DNA from: UBA10329 sp964500205
GTDB lineage: Bacteria > Bacteroidota > Bacteroidia > UBA10329
Direction: 5' to 3'
Assembly (NCBI GenBank): GCA_964500205.1
Contig: CAZCNS010000011.1
Span: 68,513-132,512 of the forward strand
DNA: 64,000 nt
The translations under genes were made by a program, and so were the position numbers. The first letter of the stretch is position 1; every line of letters starts with the position of its first letter. The notes under the pieces are model-generated. The model saw only the letters and a program-made list of their open reading frames with translations. It was not told the origin of the DNA and did no database searches. This document shows, piece by piece, positions 18,159 through 27,455 of this stretch.

Positions 18159-21100
18159 ATGAAAACAAAATTATCCACGCTCCTGCTCATCACGGGAATG
18201 ACATGCGCGAATGCGCAGACGATCATCCCCATTGAGGATTTCAATGACTGTTCATTACCCGATGGCTGGGAGAACGTTGCAGTGACCGGCCCGAATGACT
18301 GGCAATTCGGGGATTTCGCGCCAGGAGGCGGCAGCGTTGACGGCACATGCTTCGCCTACATTGATGACGATGACCTCGGTTCGGGCGCCCCCGCTCTCAT
18401 CGCTGACCTCATTACCCCAGAGATCGACCTTAGCGGATATGCCAACGCATCTCTCATCTTCGACTACATCTTCCAGGACATCGGAACATCGTCCCTCTCT
18501 GTCTCTTTCTGGAACGGTGAGTCTTGGGATGTGGTCTGGACAGAAACTACCGGGTCTGGCTGCTTCGGATTCTTCCCAGATTGTGCACCTCGCGCGGCAG
18601 ACATCTCGCTGGCCGGATACCTGAATGCAAGTTTCCGTGCCAAATTCACTTATGACGATGGAAACGCATGGGCGTGGTGGGCGGCCATTGACAACATCGC
18701 CATCCTGCTGCCCCCCGATTTGGACGCAGCCGTGACCGCCATTACCTCTCCCCTTTCTGGCTGCGGCCTTGGTGAGGAAGCGGTCTCCTTCAGTGTTGAG
18801 AATACCGGACAGACCGTTATCACTGAGATTGTTGCGAGCTATGTGCTTAATGATGGTGCAGAGGTGAACGAGACCTTCACTGTTGACCTCCAACCCGGAG
18901 CATCCGTCACGCTTACGTTCACAGATGCTGCGGATCTTTCCGAATTTGGCAACTACGATGTGGCAGTGACTATTTCCGTGACAGATGACGAGAACGCGGA
19001 CAACAACGCTGCAAACGTCACGGTGGCAAGCATTCCACTGCTCGGTGGCGCATTGCCCTATTTCCAAGATTTTGAGGATGGCGATGGTGGATGGGTAGCT
19101 GGTGGCACCAGCAACTCTTGGCAGCTAGGGACCCCCGAGGGCACGTTCATTGATGCAGCCTTTTCCGGGACGAATGCCTTCGTCACCAACCTGACCGGGA
19201 CTTACAACGACAGCGAGGCATCGTTCATCGAGTCGCCATGTCTCGATTTCTCAGCCCTGCTGATTGACCCTGTCCTGCGTTTCAAGCAGATCTTCCAGAC
19301 CGAGAACTGCTGTGATGGCGGATGGGTGGACATCTCGACCGATGGTGGTACCACTTGGACGCGCCTCGGCACGCAAGGCAGCGGCACTAACTGGTACAAC
19401 AACGGAGGCGTGAACCGCTGGAACGGCACCTCTGGCCCCGCAACACAATGGCGCACCGCCCTCCACCTGCTTACGGGTGCCGCAGGTGAAGGCTCCGTGA
19501 AGATTCGCTTCTTCTTCAGTTCTGACGGCTCTGTGGTGAATGAAGGTTTCGGTATCGATGACATCGAGATCTTTGAGCAGCCCAGCGTGAACGCAGAACT
19601 CGTATCCATCATCAGCCCGTTGAGCGGTTGTAGTCTCACAGATGCAGAGGTCACCATAGTGATCAGCAACCTTGGTGAGAGCGACCTTACTGGCTTCGAT
19701 GTCAGCTACGATTTAGGTGAAGGCCCCGTGACCGAGCAATACACCGATGTGCTGGAGATCGGTGCTACCGACACTTTCACCTTCGGCACATTGCTGGATC
19801 TTCCCGCAGGATCCTATGTTCTGACAGCTTATGTCTCCGTTGAAGACGATGGCGATAACGGCAACGATACCCTTACTGTAAGCATCGAAAGCTCACCCGT
19901 TGTGGCAGAACTCCCCTACATCGAGGACTTTGAGAACGGCCCAGGAGGGTGGTACGCAGAGACCGTAAGCGGTACAACTAATTCGTGGACCTTAGGCGAA
20001 CCGGCTGGAGCGTTCATCCCAGAAGCTAATTCGGGTCTGAATGCTTGGGTCACCAATCTTGCAGGGAACTACGACAACAACGAAGAAAACTTCATCATCT
20101 CCCCCTGCTTTGATTTCAGCGGTTACGATCTTGACCCTGTTCTGAGCTTCGCCCACATCTTCGCCACAGAGAACTGCTGTGATGGTGGATGGGTTGACGT
20201 GTCCATAGATGGCGGCCAGACCTGGACCCGCCTCGGCACACAAGGCAGCGGTACCAACTGGTACAATAACGGTGGGCTGAACCGCTGGAATGGCATCTCT
20301 GGCGATTCGGGCGTATGGCGCAACGCCAGCCACATCCTTGATGGTACTGCCGGTGAGAGCGCAGTCCGCATCCGTTTCTATTTCGATTCAGACGGAAGCG
20401 TCATCAACGAAGGATTCGGGGTGGACGATGTATCCATAGAACCGCAGCCGGAGACCAATGGTTCCCTCCTGAGCATAAGCTCACCCGCATCAGGTTGCAA
20501 CCTTAGCGATGTGAGCGTGGTAACTGTAACGGTGGCCAACATCGGACTCGAAACAATTGAGCCCGTATCCATAAGCTACAGCATCAATGGTGGTGAAGCG
20601 GTGAATCAAATATGGGACACTGCCATGAGCAGCTTCGATACTTTGACCTTTTCCTTCGATGAGACCGTAGACCTCACAGCCGTTGGTGACTACACTGTGA
20701 CAGCATGGATCAATGTGACCGAGGACGGAGACAACACCAACGACACGCTGAGCATCACTGTCACCTCCATCCCATCCATCACTTCGCTTCCCTACTTCCA
20801 AGACTTTGAGGAAGGAAATGGCGGGTGGTCATCGACCGGAACAAACGGTACGTGGGAGCTCGGCACACCCGAAGGCAACCTCATCAATGCCGCATTCAGT
20901 GGGGAAAATGCTTGGAGCACGAACCTGACCACACTGAACTATCAAAACAACCAGACGTCATTCCTGGTGTCGCCATGCATAGACCTTAGCAACTTGGAGG
21001 ATGACCCGCTCGTGTCTTTCGCCATCATTTACAACACAGAGACCAACTGGGACGGAGCGCAGCTCGAAGTCTCTGTGGACGGAGGCGAGACCTTCAGCAT

Positions 21101-22625
21101 CCTTGGCACGGTGAACAGTGGAATCAACTGGTACAATAACACTTTCGACAACTGGTGGGACGGGCAATCAGGCGGTAACACCTCCTGGGTCATCGCAGAG
21201 CACCTGCTTGTCGGTACTGCCGGAGAATCGCAAGTGCGGCTTCGATTCGCATTCCAGTCCGATGGGTCTGCGAATGCATTCGAGGGTGTGGCGGTGGATG
21301 ACATCAGCATCTTCGAACAGCCACAGCTCGACCTTGCGATACTCTCTTTCGATGGCCCGCAAGATGGCTGCTCATTGGGACAGCGTCCAGTGAAATTCAC
21401 CTTCTGGAACAAGGGATTGGCCACAGTCACCGGATTTGAGGTAGGATTCAGTGTGGACGGTGGTGCAGTGCAGACCGAAACGGTAAGTGCATCGCTCGCC
21501 CAAGGCGATACGCTCACCTACACCTTCACCACCGAACTGGCAGACCTCAGCACCGAGGGGCCTCACACCATAGATGTGTTCACCATGCTGGAAAGCGATG
21601 AGAACACTGCAAATGACACCTTGGCTGGCAATATCGTGGTGAACCACGGCAGCAGCACACCGCTTGCTCAGACCGAGGAGCCTGGACTGCTCGTAAGCGC
21701 AGCGTTGCCTAACGGCACCTCGTCCACCATCTACTTCTGCGGACTTCCCGCAGCGCTCAACGGCACTTGTGCTTACATAGGCAGTGTTACCATCGACTCG
21801 CTGCCACACACATGGCTCAGCGACATCAGCCTCTTCCTCATCTCACCTGCGGGTGACAGTATCCTGCTCTCTTCCGGCAACGGAGGAGCTGGTGAGAACA
21901 TGGTAGGTGTGGTGTTCAATGAGGAAACAGACAATGATATAACTCTGCAGACCGCAGGTATCGCCCCTGGGATATACGCGCCACAGGAAGAGACCGGATT
22001 TGAGGTCTTCTACGATGGCCAAGACCCCAACGGAGGCTGGACGCTCTTCATCACAGATGCCTTCGGTGGTGATGACGGGGTGCTGGAAAGATGGTCAATG
22101 GAGTTCGTGGACAACAGCCCTGAGCCGGTGCTTGCCTATCAGGACACGGTGATCTGCCTCACCCATGTGCTTGATGTGACCACAACTCAGAGTTACGACT
22201 CCTATCTCTGGAGCACCGGTCAGAACGAGTCGACCGCTGCCCTCAGCGGCAGCGCTTTGGGTGTCGGTGAATACGAGGTGTCCGTAACTGTGAGTCTGGG
22301 CGGATGCACTGGCGTCAGCAACAGCTTCACCGTTACGGTGGATGCGTGTCTGGGAGTTTCTGACAGCGACCTTCTCGGAGCACTGAACGTTTTTCCGAAC
22401 CCGAACAACGGCCTGTTCACCATCGCTGGGCAGCTGACCGAGACCACAGACCTCACCATGACCATGGTGGACATGACCGGACGCACTGTGATAGAATCCA
22501 TCAGCGTGCAGGATGCGGTGAATGTGAACCAGCAGATGGACATCAGCGGACTGAGCAAAGGCATGTACCTGCTGCGTGTGCATACCGCAGAAAGTCAGGT
22601 CACTTTCCGCATAAGCAAGCAGTAA
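18159..22625 (+). CDS. 1488-aa secreted repeat protein, P domain and T9SS type A sorting
   Basis: The signal peptide is MKTKLSTLLLITGMTCANAQ. After an N-terminal jelly-roll-like module come three large repeats, each a MAM/jelly-roll-like module (LPYFQDFE...GGW...SPC.DFS...VDVS.DGGQTW) plus a CARDB-like Ig module (LSISSPASGC...). Their DNA starts near 19053, 19911 and 20787, about 286-292 codons apart. Repeats 1 and 2 are nearly identical around ENCCDGGWVD...TRLGTQGSGTNWYNNGG. Residues ~1190-1330 resemble a proprotein-convertase P domain (LSDISLFLISPAGDSILL, WTLFITDAFGGDDG). The last ~85 residues (LNVFPNPNNGLFTI...LSKGMYLLRVHT) are a type A sorting domain. No protease domain is present, so binding or adhesion is inferred. 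Confidence 0.87.
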   Translation: MKTKLSTLLLITGMTCANAQTIIPIEDFNDCSLPDGWENVAVTGPNDWQFGDFAPGGGSVDGTCFAYIDDDDLGSGAPALIADLITPEIDLSGYANASLIFDYIFQDIGTSSLSVSFWNGESWDVVWTETTGSGCFGFFPDCAPRAADISLAGYLNASFRAKFTYDDGNAWAWWAAIDNIAILLPPDLDAAVTAITSPLSGCGLGEEAVSFSVENTGQTVITEIVASYVLNDGAEVNETFTVDLQPGASVTLTFTDAADLSEFGNYDVAVTISVTDDENADNNAANVTVASIPLLGGALPYFQDFEDGDGGWVAGGTSNSWQLGTPEGTFIDAAFSGTNAFVTNLTGTYNDSEASFIESPCLDFSALLIDPVLRFKQIFQTENCCDGGWVDISTDGGTTWTRLGTQGSGTNWYNNGGVNRWNGTSGPATQWRTALHLLTGAAGEGSVKIRFFFSSDGSVVNEGFGIDDIEIFEQPSVNAELVSIISPLSGCSLTDAEVTIVISNLGESDLTGFDVSYDLGEGPVTEQYTDVLEIGATDTFTFGTLLDLPAGSYVLTAYVSVEDDGDNGNDTLTVSIESSPVVAELPYIEDFENGPGGWYAETVSGTTNSWTLGEPAGAFIPEANSGLNAWVTNLAGNYDNNEENFIISPCFDFSGYDLDPVLSFAHIFATENCCDGGWVDVSIDGGQTWTRLGTQGSGTNWYNNGGLNRWNGISGDSGVWRNASHILDGTAGESAVRIRFYFDSDGSVINEGFGVDDVSIEPQPETNGSLLSISSPASGCNLSDVSVVTVTVANIGLETIEPVSISYSINGGEAVNQIWDTAMSSFDTLTFSFDETVDLTAVGDYTVTAWINVTEDGDNTNDTLSITVTSIPSITSLPYFQDFEEGNGGWSSTGTNGTWELGTPEGNLINAAFSGENAWSTNLTTLNYQNNQTSFLVSPCIDLSNLEDDPLVSFAIIYNTETNWDGAQLEVSVDGGETFSILGTVNSGINWYNNTFDNWWDGQSGGNTSWVIAEHLLVGTAGESQVRLRFAFQSDGSANAFEGVAVDDISIFEQPQLDLAILSFDGPQDGCSLGQRPVKFTFWNKGLATVTGFEVGFSVDGGAVQTETVSASLAQGDTLTYTFTTELADLSTEGPHTIDVFTMLESDENTANDTLAGNIVVNHGSSTPLAQTEEPGLLVSAALPNGTSSTIYFCGLPAALNGTCAYIGSVTIDSLPHTWLSDISLFLISPAGDSILLSSGNGGAGENMVGVVFNEETDNDITLQTAGIAPGIYAPQEETGFEVFYDGQDPNGGWTLFITDAFGGDDGVLERWSMEFVDNSPEPVLAYQDTVICLTHVLDVTTTQSYDSYLWSTGQNESTAALSGSALGVGEYEVSVTVSLGGCTGVSNSFTVTVDACLGVSDSDLLGALNVFPNPNNGLFTIAGQLTETTDLTMTMVDMTGRTVIESISVQDAVNVNQQMDISGLSKGMYLLRVHTAESQVTFRISKQ

Positions 22626-22656
22626 GGGGCAGTCTATTGTCAATGAAACCGTGAAG

Positions 22657-22691
22657 GGTGGCAAGGCCGAAAGGTCTTGCCACCTTTTTTT
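22657..22691 (+). terminator. Rho-independent terminator
   Basis: A 12-bp stem, GGTGGCAAGGCC/GGTCTTGCCACC (one G-T pair), with a GAAA tetraloop and seven T residues, lies 32 nt after the 1488-aa gene. Confidence 0.93.
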
Positions 22692-22780
22692 ATGCGGGGG
22701 GAAGAGGCAATCGTACTGTGCCTGTGGCATGTATCAGGCCATGTAATGAAGAATGTCGCAACGTGGAAAGCACTTGCCAC

Positions 22781-22788
22781 TACTTTTG
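22781..22788 (+). promoter_or_regulatory. -7 element (TACTTTTG) of the subtilase gene
   Basis: TACTTTTG ends 17 nt before ATG 22806 and supports that start, excluding the upstream ATGs of the same frame as starts for this transcript. Confidence 0.55.
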
Positions 22789-22805
22789 AACCAAACAACG
22801 ACTTG

Positions 22806-25406
22806 ATGAAAAGATGCATCCTCTTCATACTGTTCACAGCTGCATCAATGAGCGTTCAAGGTCAATGGAGACTGAGTTCTGCGCTGAAACAACAGCTCGA
22901 GCATTCCCCGGAAAAAGAACTGTTGCGGGTGCAGGTCATTCTAAATGAGAAAGCAGAGACCGATGCGCTCAGGCTGCGATTCTCGCAAGAACGGCTCTCA
23001 ACTGTAGAGCGTTCTCGACTAGTGACTCAGCACCTTACCGCTCACGCACGCACAACGCAGCAGCCCATCCTCGACCACATCGGCAAGTTTGCACGGCAGT
23101 ACCCATCCTTGGTGGGCGAGGTGAAGACCCTGTGGGTGACCAATGTGATCGTGGTGGAGACCTCATCGAAATTGATAAGGGAACTGGCACAGAGAGATGA
23201 CATCGCTTTCATGGATCTCGATGACAGGTGGAAGGTGCAGGCCATTGAACCGGTGAGGGCGGAGTCGACCGAGGGGACCAGGGCCGAGGGAGGCATAGAG
23301 CCGGGAATCGAGGCCATCGGTGCGCGTTTCCTCTGGAATCTTGGCTACACTGGACGAAACCGCATTGGAATGATCCTCGACACGGGCATCTGGCCCGACC
23401 ACCCGGCCGTGAGCCATCGCTTCTTGGCCAATCACGTGCCACTGGACCATGCATGGTTCGCCTACGACACAAGATTCCCAGCCGATAAGACCAGTTCGCA
23501 TGGCACCCACGTGACAGGCACAGTGATGGGCCTTGACCCCGCGACCTCAGATACCATAGGCGTGTCCATGAACGCCTATTTCATCGCCTCCGACCCTGTG
23601 GTGAGCAATCTGGCATTCCTCAAGCCCCTCACTGATTTCTTGCACGCCTTCGAATGGGCCATGAACCCTGACGGAGACCCCGCTACGCTGGACGATGTGC
23701 CGGATGTGATCAACAACTCGTGGGGATTCCAACCACCGGAGGACACCTTGGTATGCGAAAGCATAGTGGCCGATGTGCTCTCTGCGGTGGAGCTGGCGGG
23801 CATTGCCAACGTGTTCTCGGCCGGTAACAACGGCCCCGACAGCATGAGCATCGGCACACCGAACTACATCAACACCGGACTTGTGAACACCTTCTGTGTC
23901 GGGGCGGTGAATGGGAACAACCCAGAGTTCCAAATCACGAACTTCAGCAGTAGAGGCCCCTCTCCCTGCGGTGGTGAGGGCTCGCTGCTCATCAAACCGG
24001 AGATTGTGGCTCCGGGGTTCAACGTAAGGTCGGCCGTGGACAGTGACGGGTATTCAGCCTTCTCAGGCACCAGCATGGCATCGCCCCACGTATCGGGTGG
24101 CATACTGCTGCTCAAGGAGGCTTTCCCTATGGTATCGGGTGAGGAGATGTTGTTGGCCCTTTACAACTCGGCCATCGACCTGGGCGAGGAAGGTGAAGAT
24201 AATGTTTACGGCATGGGCATGATAGACCTTGAAGCTGCCTACCATCTGCTGGCAGAGAGCTTCGACCCGGTACCCCCGCTCAACGACCAGACAGACCTTG
24301 CTGTTGAGCTGGCAGAGCAACTGCCCCGAATCTCCTGCGATGGCACGGCATCCCCGAAGATCCGACTGCTGAACCTTGGCCAGTCGCCCATATCGGGCAT
24401 TACCATCACCTACGGTCAGGTGGGACAGGCAGAGCAGACACAGACCTTCAACGGCACCATCGCCCCGGGCGAAGCACAGGAGGTCACACTGCAACCCGTG
24501 CAGCTCCAAGGCATCGGTTTCACAGAGATATGGATACGAACGGCCTTGAACAGCGGAGCCGTAGAACTTGACCGCTTCAACAACAACACTGTCATCAGAA
24601 TCTTCAGAAGGACAGAGGAACCTTTACCTTTTGTAGAGAATTTCGAGACGGTGACCTTAGCAGACGACCGCTGGTACTTGGAGAATCCAGACGGACAGAT
24701 GACGTGGGACACGCTCGTGATCGATGGTCCCAGATTCAGCATGACATCTGCACACCTCGATTTCTTCAGATACGCACCGCGCAGCAGTCAGCGCGATGGC
24801 ATCACCTCCCCCCTACTGTCTATCAGCAACGAGTCGGACTCTGCTACGCTGCGCTTCGACATGTTCTACACCTTCTTGCATCAGAACTTTGCCGATACGC
24901 TGCACATACTCGTCTCCAAGGATTGCGCAGCATCTTGGGACACACTTTTCGCACGCGGAGGCACTGAGCTGGCCACGCACCCGACATCTGCCAGCAACCG
25001 ACTGCCAGAATCGCTGGACGAATGGGCCACAGAGCGCATAGATCTGACCCCATACCGAGGCGAGACCATTTTGCTGAGGTTCGAGACCGTGAACCGCAAG
25101 GGTAACCATCTGCTGCTCGACAACATCTGGGTGTATGAAGGCGCGGAACCAACGGGCCTGGGCACAGCCGATGAAGACGTGCTGAGCATTTATCCCAACC
25201 CTACGCAGGATGCCGTGCGCATCGGTGGGCTCCCTTCCGCGACCCGTGTTCTATTCACATTGCTCAACACCAAGGGAAGGACCGTGCGCAGCGGACAGCT
25301 GGATGACAGGGAAATCTCGCTCTCTGGGCTTCCCGCAGGACTCTACATGCTGCGGATACAGGACGGTGGCCAGTGGCACACCCTCCGCATCATCAAGTCG
25401 CGTTGA
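22806..25406 (+). CDS. Secreted subtilisin-like serine protease (S8), T9SS type A
   Basis: An 866-residue exported protease. The signal peptide is MKRCILFILFTAASMSVQGQ; the frame extends upstream to 22677 but that part covers the promoter and terminator, so ATG 22806 is chosen. A propeptide of roughly 150 residues follows. The S8 catalytic triad is visible: Asp in RIGMILDTGIW, His in SSHGTHVTGTVMG and Ser in FSGTSMASPHVSGG, with the oxyanion Asn in NNSWGF. After the protease domain come an Ig-like CARDB region and a MAM-like region, then a type A sorting domain (LSIYPNPTQDAVRI...LPAGLYMLRIQDGG). It would be released or anchored at the surface by T9SS for degradation of external protein. Confidence 0.93.
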   Translation: MKRCILFILFTAASMSVQGQWRLSSALKQQLEHSPEKELLRVQVILNEKAETDALRLRFSQERLSTVERSRLVTQHLTAHARTTQQPILDHIGKFARQYPSLVGEVKTLWVTNVIVVETSSKLIRELAQRDDIAFMDLDDRWKVQAIEPVRAESTEGTRAEGGIEPGIEAIGARFLWNLGYTGRNRIGMILDTGIWPDHPAVSHRFLANHVPLDHAWFAYDTRFPADKTSSHGTHVTGTVMGLDPATSDTIGVSMNAYFIASDPVVSNLAFLKPLTDFLHAFEWAMNPDGDPATLDDVPDVINNSWGFQPPEDTLVCESIVADVLSAVELAGIANVFSAGNNGPDSMSIGTPNYINTGLVNTFCVGAVNGNNPEFQITNFSSRGPSPCGGEGSLLIKPEIVAPGFNVRSAVDSDGYSAFSGTSMASPHVSGGILLLKEAFPMVSGEEMLLALYNSAIDLGEEGEDNVYGMGMIDLEAAYHLLAESFDPVPPLNDQTDLAVELAEQLPRISCDGTASPKIRLLNLGQSPISGITITYGQVGQAEQTQTFNGTIAPGEAQEVTLQPVQLQGIGFTEIWIRTALNSGAVELDRFNNNTVIRIFRRTEEPLPFVENFETVTLADDRWYLENPDGQMTWDTLVIDGPRFSMTSAHLDFFRYAPRSSQRDGITSPLLSISNESDSATLRFDMFYTFLHQNFADTLHILVSKDCAASWDTLFARGGTELATHPTSASNRLPESLDEWATERIDLTPYRGETILLRFETVNRKGNHLLLDNIWVYEGAEPTGLGTADEDVLSIYPNPTQDAVRIGGLPSATRVLFTLLNTKGRTVRSGQLDDREISLSGLPAGLYMLRIQDGGQWHTLRIIKSR

Positions 25407-25427
25407 GGCCGTCCGTTTTCCATTCCC

Positions 25428-25435
25428 TAACTTTG
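25428..25435 (+). promoter_or_regulatory. -7 element (TAACTTTG) 5 nt before ATG 25441
   Basis: A perfect TAnnTTTG match with a 5-nt gap to the start codon, the same leaderless arrangement as at 15427 and 17285. Confidence 0.65.
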
Positions 25436-25440
25436 TGGGC

Positions 25441-26223
25441 ATGACAAACAGAACCACCACCCATCCCATGAGATTCTTACTTGCATTTTCCCTCCTATTG
25501 ACATCCAGCGCAGCCATCGGTCAGGTGGTGGGCGGAATGGACTTCAAACTCGAAAAACTCTATATGGATGAGAAATGGGAGGATCTGGGGGATCGGGCAC
25601 AACGGATGACAGAGGACGACAAGTACAAAAAGGACCCGGAGCCCTACCTGTACGTGAGCATGGCCTACTACCAGATCAACCAAGCCAACGATGCCAAGCT
25701 CAATGAGGCATATCCCAAAGCACTGGCAGATGCTGTGAAATACGCTGGCAAGTTCCGCTCCAAAGACAAGGAGGGCACTTGGTTCAATGACAACATCTCC
25801 TATTTCGATGACCTGAAGAAAGCGGTCATAGCCGATGCTTCTGCATACGTGGATGACCCGAAGAAGCTACGTGTGGCCGTCACCTCCTACAAGAACTTGA
25901 GCAAAGCCATTCCTGAGGATCATAACATCCTCTTCTTCAAAGGAGTACTGGAGCAAATGAACCGCAATGACGGAGAAGCAGAGCGCAACATCAAGGATGC
26001 GATGAACGGCCTTGCCACCGCCTACTCAGACCCGAAGTACAAGGGCAGCAGAGTATCGAATCCCCTGCTGGAGGACGGACTTATCCGCTGGGCCGACCTG
26101 CTGATGGAGCGCAGTTATGCTGACTCTGCGCGCAAGACACTCGATGTGTGGGGGGCGCAGTTCTTCCCCAACAGCGAGAAGATCAAGGCCAAGAGCGAGA
26201 GCATTGCCCTCAAGAAGAACTAA
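25441..26223 (+). CDS. Exported helical (TPR-like) protein of unknown function
   Basis: A 260-residue protein with a hydrophobic signal sequence (MRFLLAFSLLLTSSAAIGQ) beginning at residue 10. I use ATG 25441, which sits 5 nt after a perfect -7 element; ATG 25468, directly at the signal peptide, is the alternative. The rest is charged and helical with spaced Tyr/Ala positions (DKYKKDPEPYLYVSMAYYQI, EDHNILFFKGVLEQMNRNDGEAE), like degenerate TPR helices, and it contains no Cys. It is probably a periplasmic scaffold or assembly factor. The downstream NlpC/P60 gene starts inside its last codons, so the two are translationally linked. Confidence 0.72.
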   Translation: MTNRTTTHPMRFLLAFSLLLTSSAAIGQVVGGMDFKLEKLYMDEKWEDLGDRAQRMTEDDKYKKDPEPYLYVSMAYYQINQANDAKLNEAYPKALADAVKYAGKFRSKDKEGTWFNDNISYFDDLKKAVIADASAYVDDPKKLRVAVTSYKNLSKAIPEDHNILFFKGVLEQMNRNDGEAERNIKDAMNGLATAYSDPKYKGSRVSNPLLEDGLIRWADLLMERSYADSARKTLDVWGAQFFPNSEKIKAKSESIALKKN

Positions 26224-26710
26224 GATAGCGCTGACCCTCGCAGTCCTGTTGTTGCCCTTTGCGGGTGTGGCTCAGACGGCTGCCGGTCCCATTGCCGATG
26301 AGGCCATCACCGCTGTGGTGGAAGATAGTCTCGTGTCCATCGCGTACTCGCTCATCGGAGTGCCCTACCGCTACGGAGGCTCCGATACCAAAGGGTTCGA
26401 TTGCAGCGGTTTCGTCAACTACGTGTACGCCAAGCTGGGACTGGACCTTCCGCGCTCCTCTCGCGATATGGCCCTGCTTGACAACGAGGTGCCCCTTGAG
26501 GAGGCATGTAAGGGCGATATCATCCTGTTCGCGGGGCACGATATGCAGAAAAGACCGGTAGGCCATGCAGGCATCATCGTGTCAGACCCCGGAGAGGCCA
26601 TCCGGTTCATCCATAGTGCCACATCTGGCAAGGTAGGGGTGATAGAATCGGTGCTCGATGGTTACGATTACTTCGAGAAACGGTTCGTGAAGCTGGTGAG
26701 GGTGCTTTGA
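26204..26710 (+). CDS. NlpC/P60 peptidoglycan hydrolase
   Basis: A 168-residue cysteine peptidase that would cleave peptide stems of peptidoglycan. The NlpC/P60 catalytic residues are Cys67 (KGFDCSGFVNYVY), His121 (VGHAGIIV) and His137 (FIHSAT). No ATG lies at a suitable place: in-frame ATGs at 26117 and 26144 give an Arg-rich extension. TTG 26204 instead yields a textbook signal peptide, MPSRRTKIALTLAVLLLPFA, so I choose TTG. It then overlaps the upstream gene by 20 nt in another frame, implying translational coupling. The protein is short, without extra cell-wall binding domains. Confidence 0.85.
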   Translation: MPSRRTKIALTLAVLLLPFAGVAQTAAGPIADEAITAVVEDSLVSIAYSLIGVPYRYGGSDTKGFDCSGFVNYVYAKLGLDLPRSSRDMALLDNEVPLEEACKGDIILFAGHDMQKRPVGHAGIIVSDPGEAIRFIHSATSGKVGVIESVLDGYDYFEKRFVKLVRVL

Positions 26711-26790
26711 ACCGTTGAAAGCGTGGTATAGTCTTGTGAACTGAGGACAGTTTTGACCAGGGCATAAGAGGAAGGGCCCATACTCGGATC
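26711..26790. other. Start of the 26.7-27.65 kb non-coding island
   Basis: A 940-bp interval without an intact gene begins here. This part holds only a partial GAACCGTTGAAA motif at about 26709, which recurs as a palindrome at 28358. The rest of the interval contains the transposase remnant, GC-rich inverted sequences (about 26990-27190) and the 21-bp array. Confidence 0.5.
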
Positions 26791-26964
26791 CTAAGCGACT
26801 GTGTTTCTCATCTTCATTTCCCACACTTTCCGACCAAAACCATAGACACAAGCGGCAAATGACACCGGAGGTAAACGTGCGCCAATGCCAAAGCCCCTGC
26901 CCACCGTGGCGAAAGAGATGAAATAGACCCCGGTCGGATTGTCAAACTTGTAGCGGGTGCTCAT
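26791..26964 (-). pseudogene. Remnant of a REP-associated tyrosine (IS200-like) transposase
   Basis: A 57-codon frame starting at ATG 26964 begins MSTRYKFDNPTGVYFISF followed by ATVG. This matches the highly conserved N-terminus of Bacteroidota RAYT/TnpA_REP transposases (M-S-x-K-Y-K-F-x-x-P-x-G-x-Y-F-V-S-F-A). After about 22 residues the similarity stops; the HUH motif, the catalytic Tyr and the other ~150 residues of the family are absent. The frame ends at a TAG (26791-26793). It therefore looks like a 5' fragment left after deletion, fused to unrelated sequence. The surrounding REP-like palindromes fit a former RAYT locus. The assignment rests on recognition of the N-terminal motif only. 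Confidence 0.7.
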
Positions 26965-27192
26965 GGAGTTGCGCTATCGGGATGGCAAGGTAGCCATTGG
27001 ACAGTAGTGAGCGGTAGTAGGGCGGTTGCAACCAAGCGGAGCGCACTCTCTGCCGATGGCGGAAAACCGCCCGCGTCTTGTTCCACATCTCGCAGACAGC
27101 GGGACGCGAGCCAAGCTGGGCTGAACACTCGGCTGGGCGGGGAGCTTGCTGAGTGAGCCGATCTGCTCTGGTGGGCGTGGGGTGAAGCCGCT

Positions 27193-27455
27193 CAGGTGTA
27201 TAGAATCGTTTCTCAGATGTAGATAATTGTTATTCAGATGAAGACAACTGTTCTTTGGATGTAGATAACCGTTATTCAGGTGTAGATAATCGTTTTTCAG
27301 ATGAAGACAACTGTTCTTCAGATGTAGATAATTGTTCTTCAGATGAAGACAATAGTTATTTAGATGTATAAGATGGTTTTTCAGATGAAGATGATTGTTC
27401 TTCAGATGAAGATGATGGTTTTTCAGATCAAGACAATTGTTCTTCAGATGAATAG
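27193..27455. repeat. 21-bp tandem array, twelve and a half units
   Basis: Units in exact 21-bp register from 27193, consensus CAGATGAAGACAATTGTTCT plus T, repeat twelve times without a length change and then decay. Each unit contains two dyads: ACAATTGT (perfect) and CTTCAgaTGAAG across the junction. Variation is limited to a few positions (aag/tag at 7-9, aattg/aaccg/gatgg). On the minus strand the register is open and would read as heptads like LKNNCLH; on the plus strand several units carry TAG. I see no credible start or function for either frame and treat it as a DNA array. Confidence 0.92.
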
